This document shows, in pieces, positions 1 to 11,366 of a DNA stretch of 64,000 bases. Made by a program: the position numbers and the translations under genes. Position 1 is the first letter of the stretch; every line of letters begins with the position of its first letter. The stretch comes from Parapristionchus giblindavisi (lineage: Eukaryota > Nematoda > Chromadorea > Rhabditida > Diplogasteridae): contig CALSFV010000008.1 of assembly GCA_943737045.1 (NCBI GenBank), forward strand, positions 1,116,001-1,180,000, given 5' to 3'. The notes beneath the pieces were generated by a model, which did no database searches, was not told the origin of the DNA, and saw only the letters and a program-made list of their open reading frames with translations.

Positions 1-194
1 ACTCGCGTGGTACGGAGTGATAGTCGAGCTCACTACCACTGCGCCATCAATGCAACTCGAGGTAAGCGCATGCGAGAACACTAGAGAGAGAGGGTGCACA
101 AACTACACTATTGTGAGGCATTCTCCTTCATCAACAACGCTCATCGAAACTCTTAAATGAGCGCTAATCAATCGATAATAGGTAGATTAACTCA

Positions 195-1274
<1,080 letters not shown>

Positions 1275-2111
1275 CTACAAAACTCTATCAGAGATCAAAG
1301 ATCAAAGTTCAAAGATCATAGTTGAAACCCTTCTCATCACAGTAACCTCTAGGAATCTCGCGATCACCTGCTGGAGAGTTAGTAGAAAGTAGAATAAATA
1401 TATTTATTATTATTTAAATATACATCAATCATCAACCATAGGCTAAACTCGTTTGCGGCACAAGAAACTTATTTACAGTATCTCAAATGGAAAATTCTAA
1501 GCACAGATTACAGTTTACAGTTTAATGACCTTTATCAAGCACAGAACCATTGGGGAGGGAATGGTTGCCACTAAACGACAGATTAGTCTGGGCGTGCTGA
1601 GGTCCCATACAAGGGGCATAATTCTCTTCATCTTCTTCATCCTCTGATCAGCAATTAAGACGTTCTTCAGAATCAAAGTCGCTACACTTGATCCTTTTCG
1701 AATAGTGAATCATGAAACAGAATTGAGAAAAATTAGATAGAGATAACCCACGAAGTCCTCAGTCAGCACAGATTACGGTAACTTATTGACAGGAAAACAA
1801 TTCTATAAAACAATTTGAAATCGAAACATGCAAATATGAATACAAAACTACACGTATGACATGGATCGCAAAATGAGTTCAAAGATCAACAATCTAGCTC
1901 TAACGAACGAAAGATCAACGGTTAAGCACCAACTCTTTTTTTCCTCCAAAACTTAAAGTGTACTTGAAATACTCACTCATAGTTTACTGTTACCACAACC
2001 ACAAGTGAAAAAACATTTGAGAAAATGAATTACGTTTCACTTGTACAGTAAATTATAAAAAAAGAAAAAAAGTACACTTTAAGTTTTGCGAAACCAGAGA
2101 AAGATCAAAGA
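1275..2111. other. Spacer between cdk-8 and its paralog
   Basis: No convincing coding exon. It holds a hairpin (1947-2087) and scattered AGATCAAAG words. The 837 bp gap is longer than typical nematode operon spacers, so co-transcription of the two kinase genes is not supported. Confidence 0.5.
1947..2087. repeat. Imperfect hairpin downstream of cdk-8
   Basis: The outer arms AACTTAAAGTGTACT and AGTACACTTTAAGTT are inverted copies. Inside are a second pair TTTACTGT/ACAGTAAA and a third pair ACAAGTGAAA/TTTCACTTGT. It lies just past the cdk-8 stop codon on its transcript side, so it would be in or near the 3' UTR. It could be a small MITE or an RNA structure. Confidence 0.6.
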
Positions 2112-2617
2112 TCACTGATATCTCTGTTGCCATTGTTGAGGCTGCTGTTGTTGTTGTTGTTGTTGCTGCTGCATCATATACTGTTGCTGCATCATTTGCT
2201 GTTGTTGGCCCATCATACCCATCTGTGGCTGGCCACCTTGCATCATTTGTGGCTGGCTACCCATCATCTGTGGCTGGCCACCAGCCATCATCTGCCCTTG
2301 GCCTCCCTGCATCATCTGCTGTTGATTTCCTCCCATCATCTGTGGCTGGCCACCTTGCATCATGGCTGGCTGTCCTCCGGCCATCATCTGTGCTTGGCCT
2401 CCCTGCATCATCTGTGGCTGGCCACTTGGCATCATTTGTGGCTGTCCAGGGGCCATCATCTGTTGCTGATTGCCCATCATATGAGGCTGACCACCGGGTA
2501 TCATTTGCGGCTGGCCCATGGCCATTCCTTGGCCCATCATGGCCTGTTGATTCATCATCTGTGGCTGGCCGCCAGCCATCATCTGTTGTGGCTGGCCCAT
2601 CTGTTGCATGTGATCGC
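2112..2617 (-). repeat. Gln-Met heptad-like tandem repeat in the cdk-8 last exon
   Basis: The 168-codon last exon is built from about 20 degenerate copies of a 6-8 residue unit such as GGQPQMM, ending in a polyglutamine run of about 10 before WQQRYQ and the stop. The DNA repeats at about 21-24 bp (CATCATCTGTGGCTGGCC on the plus strand), so the array is a coding minisatellite. It creates long false Leu-rich reading frames on the plus strand. Confidence 0.9.
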
Positions 2618-5600
2618 CTGTAAGTATGGGTATGTGCACCAGAAATTAAAGTTACAGTAATACCGTAATGTTTATCGATACCGTATGATACGACTTTGCC
2701 AAATACCGTACCAAGAATCCATCAATTGAGATAAATTTCAGTACTCAATTGAAGTAACTATCTTTCATCTATTGATTAGCAGTTATCGATTTATACTATA
2801 CAAACTACCGTACCCTGTTGCATCATCTGTTGCTGCATGCCGTACTGTGGTGGCGGCTGCAATTGCTGTTGTTGCTGCTGCATCACTGCAATAATAAGAA
2901 TAATAAAATATACCATATCACACTATTGCGCGTCCAACATTAGTTGCATATTTCCAATGCTAAAAGAGTGAGGTAGAAACCAGAAATTTACGGGTTGGAA
3001 ATTCACATAAAAATCACAAATTTTTACGCATAAAGCACTTACTCATTGACTGTTGCTGCTGCGGATTCATCATATTCGGCTGCATATGCTGCGGATGCTG
3101 TAAATACGAAACTACAGCAGGCTATCAATCCCACAGTAGTGCTTGGCACATATGTCGAATATCGGATTTCAAAGTGCGGTCAGGTTTTTCGATTTTTGTG
3201 AAATTTTGGCTCAAAATGCGGTCAGGCTTGGTACTTTGTAACATACTTTTCGACCTATGGCTTGACATAACAGCTATCATGGATTACTGCTGTGGTCCGT
3301 AAAATAGTATATGAATACTATATTTATGGTGTCGAGAAACACCACGAATGGCAGTTACTAACACATCAAAGTTCATATCTCAAAATTTTTATTTAATGTG
3401 CATGCAATCCATAGGTCGAAAAGTACGTTACAAACAATGAAGCCTGGCCGCATTTGATCCTAAATATCTCGAAAAATCTAAAAACCTGACCGCATTTTGA
3501 AAATGTGTAACGTAGCTATTCGACCTATGATAGATTTATAATACCGTACCCCATATCCCATCTGTTGTTGTTGTCCAACAAACTGCTGTTGTTGCTGCAC
3601 GACAGCAGCCTGCTGCTGATGTTGCTGCTGCATTACCTGTTGCATACATTTTCATGAGGACTCACAGTGTGAGGATTGACCAACTATATAAAGCATTTTT
3701 TTAAACATTTTTTTTATGTGAAAGATTACAATTTAATATAACGAATTTTATAAATCGACCCACCATATTGAAAAAAAACGAAAATGTACGAACCTGTTGC
3801 TGTGCCATCTGATGATGGCCGACGGGTACGGCCTGTGGCGGGCCAACGACCCCCTGTGGCCCGCCACCCTGCGCCATGCCCACCACTCCTGGCCGGCCAC
3901 CGTAGACTTGCTGGCCTGCGGCCACTTGCTGCTGCTGCATCATTCGCATCTTCTTCGCGTTCGGTTCTGCAATGCGAATTCATTATATATAAATAAATAG
4001 GTTATAATAAAAATGCAGAGTGATATCAAGAAACATGTCGGTCCCGAAAGACACACGGCACTTTTGCGTTTCACGATCATTGAATAATCCTATCAAAGAT
4101 AAGCGAACCAGTCACTTCATCCTCCTCGCTAAAACACAAAATAATAGCTACAGTACAATCACATGTCAGCAATGAGCGCTTATTGCTAGACTTACAATTA
4201 GAGCATCGTTAGATTTTTTAAGAAAAAGAGGACCGAAAATTAAAGACTGACCTTGCATCATTCCAGCCTGCTGCTGTTGCTGTTGTTGCTGCTGTTGGAG
4301 TTGCGCTTGTTGTTGCTGCTGCAGACGGGCCTGCAGCAAAATTCGATAATAAAATCACACTCCGATAATTTACGAATCAATCTTACATAATGTACAACAC
4401 CAGTTGACTTCGTGTCTCACGGAATTACTAAATGCACTTATTTTCTTTCGTCGATGTTAAGAAAGAAGCACTATCTTTAAACAACATCAATTTTCTAGCA
4501 TCTAATTAATGTTCTTTATAATCATTATGTTGCCAAAGTTGATACATTGAGCCCCACGTATACTCTTTGATCACTATATTCACGTAAAGAATACTCTGAC
4601 ACCTCAGGCAATCAATAATTCATTCAAAAACGCTACGGCACTTCATCGATTTCTGGCCTTTCTCATATTCTCTCATCCTAATCCAATTTCATTTTCATAT
4701 CACCACCATTCCCCTATAAAAGCATTCGATTCCTTCTCTCCGGTTCAGTGTAGAGCTCTCCCATTTTGAGGAGAGCTCGGGGAGCATTATGCCCCCGTGG
4801 ACATCGTCCACCTAGTGAGGACGACCGCTCCATTCGATCGAAAAGATCGAAATGGAGCTTGGGGGGTTGAGGGGGGGGTGGCCAGAAACCGAAGAAGTTC
4901 CAACGCTCCCACCTGTACGGCTTGCTGTTGTGCTGCAGCGGCAGCCACTGCAGCCGCCTTCTTCTCGTCCTCCGAATCGTTCATGAACTCTCGCTTCGGA
5001 TACGGTATCACCTCGAGACACCCGAAGACATCGTTCGACGGCTTCGGCTCCTCTTGCTGCAATTTGCGCATTTACATAGAAGTTTTTAATTATAAAAAAA
5101 GTTCGCAAACCAGTTGAACGAAACATGGGGATCGATTATACAGAAGGAATCCGTCAATTTTATTTTAAATCCCTAATTTTACGAGGCCATCCCCATCCCA
5201 CGTATTCGAATCCGCAAAGAGTTGATATATCAATCATATGAGCTACGCCTTTAAGCTCCGAAGTTCTTTGTATTCACTGTGAGCACTCCGGCAGTGCACA
5301 AAACTGAAGCCTACAGTAATCTCGAGAACCCCTGATTTTCATATACCAAACTATTCGTGACATTACCTTAAAGTACGGATCCCTCATGGCCTCCTCCGCA
5401 CTCAATCGCTTCGTGGGGTCCATCGTCAGCAACCGGTGCAGCAATCTTCAAGTTAATATCATTTTTAATTTTATAAAATATCAATTTCATATACAAATTA
5501 GGATGTCCCATTAATTCGAGTCCCCCTTTTGATTTCAACAAACGTTAGACTGAAAGATACTTTCTAATCCATCTTCATACGACCTACACAAACAAGGAAG

Positions 5601-8600
5601 ATGGGGTCTGGGGAAATATATTTAAATAATTAAATTTAAATAAATAAAATAACGAACTTAAACTGGAGACTATTCGTGTCCTGCTTGTACTTCTCCATGT
5701 GCCGTTGCAATGAGCAGTTCACGTAGCTTAAATAGATTACATCAATAATTAGACTAACTATTACAATTCGCTTTCGGTACCATTAGTTTAGCACAGTTAA
5801 ACACTCCTCATCATAGATCAATGAAACATTAAGATCACTGGATCTAGAGTGTGAGAAAAGGGTATCATTTTATGTAGTAATTCTTCAGCAATATCTTCAT
5901 GATCAGCTATCGTTCATATTCGTCCCGTTTACGAATTTCAAATGATTGTGCAAAAATGCAGACGACAGCTTCGATCAAAATAATAAACTGTTAAATAAAA
6001 AATAATGATAATAGAAATTTCAGGATTTTTAATCATTATTACAACTAGGATTGGCACAATTCGCGCTTCTTTAACAAATAATAATGGTTCAGAGCATACA
6101 TTGCCATACCCTTGCACTGTGAGGATTGACCCACCATATAAGGCCAATTTTAGGCCACTTGATAAAAAAGGAAGCTAAAAATGACGATTTTTAAGCAAAA
6201 ATAATGAATTTTGTGAATCGACCCACCCTATTTCGGGAATTGACCCACTATATAAAAATAAGACGGCGAGGGTACCGAAAATGTATGGTTCAGAGAACAA
6301 AACGCAAAAGATCAAAGATCAAATACTCACTTGGCCTTCTTGAAGTCCGACTGCAGCTTCTGGTACTCGGGCATCTTCTTGATGTCAGGCCACTCCGCCT
6401 CCGACGGGTAACCCATGACGGTGAAGATACGGCTGAAGAGATCAAAGATCAAATAAACCGACTAACAACGGTTGACCAAAATTTTCTATGAATAGGATAA
6501 AACATTTTTCGAAGCACGGTTTTGCTCAGAGGAGAACGTGATTTTCGTAACTAATGACTCTCATAGAACTTTTAAAAATATATATAATCAAATAGATGAA
6601 CGATAATCTATTGTACCTCAACTGATCCTGATGATAGGGACTCTGCGTCTTGATGTCCTCTTCACGGCAGAAGAACAGTGGTTCGGATGTGATGAGCTCG
6701 GCGAAGATGCAACCGATGGCCCAGACGTCGATTGCCTGTAAGAAATGATTAACAGCAATCGGTATAATAATTATAATCAATATTAGTAAATTCCACAGTT
6801 GCAAGAGGAAGCAAGATCGCCCAGTCAAGAGATGGAGGGATGATTGAAGTCAGCTGGTCCACAATTCTTACAAGTGGCCATAGGTCGAATAGCTAGGTTA
6901 TCGGTTTTAAAAATGCGGTCAGGTTTTTCGATTTTTAGCAAATTTGGCTCAAAATGCGGTCAGGTTTTTCGATTTTTATGATATTTTTGCTCAAAATGCG
7001 GTCAGGTTTTTCGATTTTTGGAAAATTTCGGCTCAAAATGCGGTCAGGCTTTGTACTTTGTAACATTCTTTTCGACCTATGCAAGTGGCGAGGCACAATA
7101 TTTCGGAATGGAGAAACCTCATGGCAACCCAGCTCAGAAAACCCCATTAAAAGCTGATTCATTGATCTAGCAATGCGATTCTAAGAGGGAAAGTAGTTGA
7201 AAACGTACATTCGAAAGATGTGATAGGGGGAGGGTATGATAGTACTCTAGTTATCGCTATTATTTTGCTTTTAGAAGAAAGCGAAACTGGCTCGCATATT
7301 TTTGATAGGATTATTAAATGATCGTGAAACGCAAAAGTGGCGTATGCCTTTCGGGAACGACTGTTTGAGTATAACTGTTCCATGATCACTCAAAACGGAA
7401 ACAATTCACACGCTCACCTTGGTGTAGTGCTTCGCTCCCAGTAGCAGCTCGGGTGCACGATACCAGAATGTTACTACGACCTAAATTTAAAAACATTATT
7501 GATTGTCAAGCTGACTAATACATTATCCATATTATGGGCCATCATCATGCATGCATGTCAACAAAAATTGGGGAAAATTACAAAACGCTAGCATACTAAT
7601 TACAGGTTGATCAGAATCATTATGTTTTTTTTTTAAATTTAAATTAATTAAAATTTAAAAAATGTACCGGATCGAGTTCAGACAACGGCTTCAGCGGATT
7701 GTGAAATACACGCGCAAAGCCCATATCAGCGATCTTCACTCTGCAAAGAAAAAATCAGAAAACGATAAATTAAAATAGAGAACAGAAAATGATTAGGGCA
7801 GAAACCCAGCTAAATTCAGGTTTCGTAACTGATTTTTCCCTCATCCTGCTCAAGGAATTCTTCAATGATGAAGAAAATCACGTTTCAAATCAACCAAACT
7901 TCGCACAGAAAATACGCGGCGAATTCATGTATCACAAATGATCTTTCTATTGTAAGGTTTGTGGATTTGCCAGTTATTGCATGAAATCTCGTTCACCAAG
8001 ACATCATAACCTACCAACCTACAATAACCCACAAAACTACCGTAATCTACCGTACCTGCCCCTTTCCACTCCAGGACCGTCGCCCATGACCAGAATGTTG
8101 GCCGGTTTGAGATCTCTATGGAGGATCCAGTTAGTGTGGAGGTAATCGATGCCATTGAGGATCTGGTACAGTACCGACTTCACCATGCCCTTGTCCACGT
8201 GTACCTGTGAGTAGTGCGATTAGATGATTCTGTGATTTTGGATATTGCAGAATCTTTAGACACTATCATTTTCGACCAGATCTTTAGAAAGGCATAAAAG
8301 GAACCATGAAAGCTTTCCGTACAGAGCAGACTATAGTCAAGCAATCACAACAGATACTATTCACACCTTTAAAGGCACAGACCCGAGCTAATTTGACTCT
8401 CCGATCTGACAACACTCTCTCGTCGACAAAGACAGCGAGAGAGCATTGAAGGGGGGAGAGTTTCAACTTAGCTCGGATATGGACTTTCTTTACTGAACCA
8501 TTTATCGACTTTCTTTACTGAACGACGAAGTGAGACCAAAACTGTCGTCCGAATCATTATTTGATCTCACTTACTTCGCCTCATTCCCTAATTTTATTTA

Positions 8601-10770
8601 TTTTCACTTTCGTCTCTCTGTTTATCGTTAAAGATAAATAAATTATTATAAACGTTACCGGCGTCTTCTTAGTCTTGGCACTGCGATGGAACTTGATGAT
8701 GTGCCATAGATCGTGTTCGGCGTACTCGAGCAGGAGAAAGACCTGCGAGCGAAGACCGATCTGATGGTGGGGCTTATACAACAGATTATGTTTGTTCATG
8801 GTGGACAGAGGAGAACAACGAAAAGCGGAAGAAGAAGAAGAGATAGGACAGACATACGTGGGCGGAACTGCCGCTAGCAGCAAGACTCAACCGCCCGACC
8901 TAACCAATTTAGCCAAAACTTCGCTCAAAATGAAAACTATTTATAATAATAACTATTTAGTCAAATTCGCTTAAAAATGAGTTTTGAACCCCAATTTTTG
9001 CGTTCAAGACGCCCGATTCTAATTTCCAGCGGCAAAGGTTGCCCACGTATGGATAGAGATACTCGTGCTACTAGTATAGTTACTAGCGCTAGCTCTAAAT
9101 AAAAGATATTATAAAAAACGGTCTGTTCATTCACCAGTTTCGTGCGCATTTAATCTGACACACCGAGCCAATTTTACTATCCGCTCTGACCACATTCTCA
9201 CGCAAATAAATAAAGCGAGAGAGTGTTGAGAGAGGAGAGTTTCAAATAAGCTCGGGTCCTTTAAAGCAGAAGAGAAGTAGGTATAATGAAGGGATCGTTC
9301 ATAGAATACTATATTTTGTCACTGGACATGCATTCTACAAGGGAGGTGTAAGGGGAAAGGAGCGTAAGGAAAGATTTGTGTGTTTGATTGTTCGAAGTGA
9401 AACCTTTCGGTCGCTGGAGAGGAAGACGCGCTGGAGGTTGATCAGATTGGGATGCCTGCAAGAAATCATACATTTTCGGTACCCTCGCCATCTATTTTTA
9501 TATAGTGGGTCAATTCTCGAAATAGGGTGGGTTCATACATAAAATTCGTTATTTTCGCTAAAAAATCGTCATTTTTTAGTTTCCTTTTTATCAAGTGGCC
9601 TAAAATGGCCCTTATATAGTGGGTCAATCCTCGCACTGCGAGGGTATGGCAATGTATGCAAGAAATCATTAAATAAAGCAATAATTTGATCATGAAAAGA
9701 TGATTATTGCACAAAATCAAAACTTGGCTCTCAAACAACAGAATATAAATTGCTTGCTGTAGGATTATTTATTTTTGTGCAATTTTCTTCATTTCAACAG
9801 CCTGTTGAAACATCTTTATAATCATACATTGCCATACCCTCGCAGTGCGAGGATTGACCCACTATATAAGGCCCATTTTAGGCCACTTGATAAGAAAAGG
9901 AAGCTAAAAATGACGATTTTTAAGCGAAAATAACGAATTTTGTGAGTCAGCCCACCCTATTTCGAGAATTGACCCACTATATAAAAATAGACGGCGAGGG
10001 TACCGAAAATGTATGTTTATAATGTATGATAAATAAATATTTATAAATAAGATTATGAAGGTCATGAAATGACGAAAAAAAGAAAAGGAGTGCATCACTC
10101 ACTTTAGTTCACGAAGGAGGGCAATCTCTCTACATGCGGACATGGAGAATCCCTGAAATTTATTTATTAGCATTTTTTCAACATTTTTAAATGATAAAAG
10201 GATCAAAATTTTACATAGAGATATGTGTTAACTCGGAAAAGGATAACTTTTCTACCATATGCGAGTGAGATAACTACTGATAGCAATGATGAATTGATCA
10301 TGAAATAATGAAAATAAACACAAACCTGACAATCAATCAACTTGAGGGCATACTCCTTGGCCGTATACTTACTCGTCTGTGTCTTGGGCACAGCTTTGTA
10401 TACATGGCCGTAGGTACCACGACCAATCTGAAGTGGAATCGAGGAATACTCGACAATTCATATTTTAGTTTATCATCCGAAAGTGACAAAATCACGGACA
10501 CATTGTGAACTACTACCACATATGACCGCCTTATGTCATCCGCCTTTTTCGTAAAGCGCATCTTAGAAAGTTTGCACTCGTTCTTTTTTTTTATTTTAGG
10601 TGTCCGCGAAAATATCAAGATGTTCAACAAACAGCACCAGAAAAGAACAGACGAACAAGGAATCTTGTTAGTGCATAATGATTAATTACCTTGGATCCTT
10701 CATAGTGGAATATGTCCTCGACTCGCTCGCGGGTCCTCGAGAGCTCCTCCTTGAAGGCGTAATCGATCAT
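2112..10770 (-). CDS. cdk-8: Cyclin-dependent kinase 8, Mediator kinase-module subunit
   Basis: Nuclear Ser/Thr kinase that pairs with cyclin C in the Mediator kinase module and tunes RNA polymerase II transcription. Nineteen exons join in frame to 710 codons: 10690-10770, 10326-10427, 10103-10152, 9404-9455, 8659-8742, 8056-8204, 7668-7740, 7418-7480, 6617-6735, 6331-6432, 5664-5726, 5367-5445, 4913-5056, 4252-4330, 3794-3966, 3550-3636, 3043-3097, 2814-2885 and 2112-2617. Key residues are the glycine loop IGRGTYG (28-34), Lys56, the CDK8-specific helix SMSACRE (Glu70), HRDLKPAN (Asp154), the CDK8 hallmark DMG in place of DFG (Asp178), and WYRAPE. The kinase domain ends near 340 and is followed by [16 protein letters not shown], a CDK8 signature. 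Residues about 388-710 are Gln/Met rich, as in C. elegans cdk-8. The start matches that of the paralog. Introns carry many MITEs. Confidence 0.96.
3172..3529. mobile_element. Family B MITE, composite copy in a cdk-8 intron
   Basis: Two pieces in opposite orientation, 3172-3258 and 3411-3529, flank about 150 bp of other sequence. They share ATGCGGTCAGG repeat units and the terminus TTCGACCTATG / CATAGGTCGAA with other copies in the window. It reads as a rearranged copy or a pair of copies. Confidence 0.7.
3664..3790 (+). mobile_element. Degenerate family C MITE
   Basis: It matches family C copies at GTGAGGATTGACC, ACTATATAA, AACGAATTTTATAAATCGAC and CGAAAATGTACG, but the left terminus is lost. 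It lies right at the 3' side of the cdk-8 exon at 3794-3966. Confidence 0.55.
6095..6287 (+). mobile_element. Family C MITE, cdk-8 intron
   Basis: The termini CATACATTGCCATACCC and its near-inverse ending GGTACCGAAAATGTATG bound about 193 bp containing GACCCACTATATAA twice. Other copies are at 9467-9658 and 9823-10015, with relics at 3664 and 29748. Confidence 0.8.
6879..7081 (+). mobile_element. Family B MITE with four internal units, cdk-8 intron
   Basis: Begins CATAGGTCGAATAGC and ends CTTTTCGACCTATG. The interior is four tandem copies of a roughly 41-bp unit starting AAAATGCGGTCAGG. Related copies are at 17548, 24423, 31396 and 33173. Confidence 0.85.
8369..8490. mobile_element. Family A TTAA hairpin MITE, cdk-8 intron
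   Basis: A TTAA followed by AGGCACAGACCCGAGC begins a palindrome whose arms include ACTCTCCGATCTG and CTCTCTCG. The right end is decayed after TTAGCTCGG. Confidence 0.75.
8853..9051 (+). mobile_element. Family E MITE, cdk-8 intron
   Basis: Bounded by CATACGTGGGC and GCCCACGTATG and shares TTTCCAGCGGCAAAGG near the right end with the copy at 25406-25586. Both are about 180-200 bp. Confidence 0.8.
9150..9264. mobile_element. Family A TTAA hairpin MITE, cdk-8 intron
   Basis: TTAA at both ends, with arms ACCGAGCCAATTTTACT and GTTTCAAATAAGCTCGGG around a CTCTC-rich core. Confidence 0.8.
9467..9658 (-). mobile_element. Family C MITE, minus orientation, cdk-8 intron 3
   Basis: Reverse-complement copy of the family C consensus with intact termini. 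Its left end stops 11 bp before the 3' splice site of the exon at 9404-9455, so it occupies the usual branch-point region. Confidence 0.85.
9823..10015 (+). mobile_element. Family C MITE, plus orientation, cdk-8 intron 3
   Basis: Intact copy from CATACATTGCC to AATGTATG. It is in the same intron as the inverted copy at 9467-9658, so the two could pair in the pre-mRNA. Confidence 0.85.
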
Positions 10771-11366
10771 TGAGTCATCTATAAATCGATGCTTAATTTA
10801 CAGAGGGCAAAAAAAGCAGAGATGGTCCGAAAGACATGGAACCGATATTTATTGAAAGTGTCGCATAAATAATAAAATAAATCAATCAATGATGCAAAAA
10901 TCAAATTGAAATTTGAATGGAAAATTATGGTGTGTCCAAAAGTGCATCGAGTGCACCAAGCAATTCTTCATTTTTCAATTTGGAAATTGCTTGACAGTGA
11001 TTATATTTTGGTGTATTACGGCGTAGTTGTTGCTTTTCTCACTATGTTTTACACATTAGTTAAATTACTATGCTCAACTCTAGCACATACGCCGATAAAA
11101 TTATGACACACAATAGAAAATTATTCCAAACTACCTTCTCACAATTTTGGTGTAATACATTACAGTATGCTTCGTTCTTTGCTTCGTTCAAACGTTAAAC
11201 GACACGTCGTATATCCCTTTGATACGCTGTTCTCGTCTCTCGATTCTTCTGTTATTGCTCCATTTTCATATCTTTCGTCCACCACGTATGCAATCAATCT
11301 ATCACCCTATCGAGTACACCTCATTTTGTTGTAATTCACTATTTTTTCGTTATTTAAGGCGACAGG
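10771..11366. promoter_or_regulatory. Shared 5' region of divergent cdk-8 and UGGT genes
   Basis: The 596 bp between two start codons on opposite strands must contain the upstream elements of both genes unless distal promoters exist. A short inverted pair, AAGCAATT at 10957 and AATTGCTT at 10984, and a palindromic ACGT site (11201-11210) are visible. Candidate 3' splice or trans-splice acceptors are TTTATAG upstream of the cdk-8 ATG and TTATTTAAG upstream of the UGGT ATG. Confidence 0.55.
11203..11208 (-). promoter_or_regulatory. Possible UPR element (GACGTG core) upstream of UGGT
   Basis: The minus strand reads CGACGTGTCG here, containing the GACGTG core recognised by XBP1-type bZIP factors. 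UGGT genes are commonly induced by ER stress, so the site is plausible. A six-base match by chance is also likely. Confidence 0.25.

Noticed and set aside
2127..2660. Long Leu/His-rich plus-strand reading frames
   Set aside because: They are the antisense of the cdk-8 Gln/Met repeat. The minus-strand exon fits the kinase gene in frame with conserved family features.
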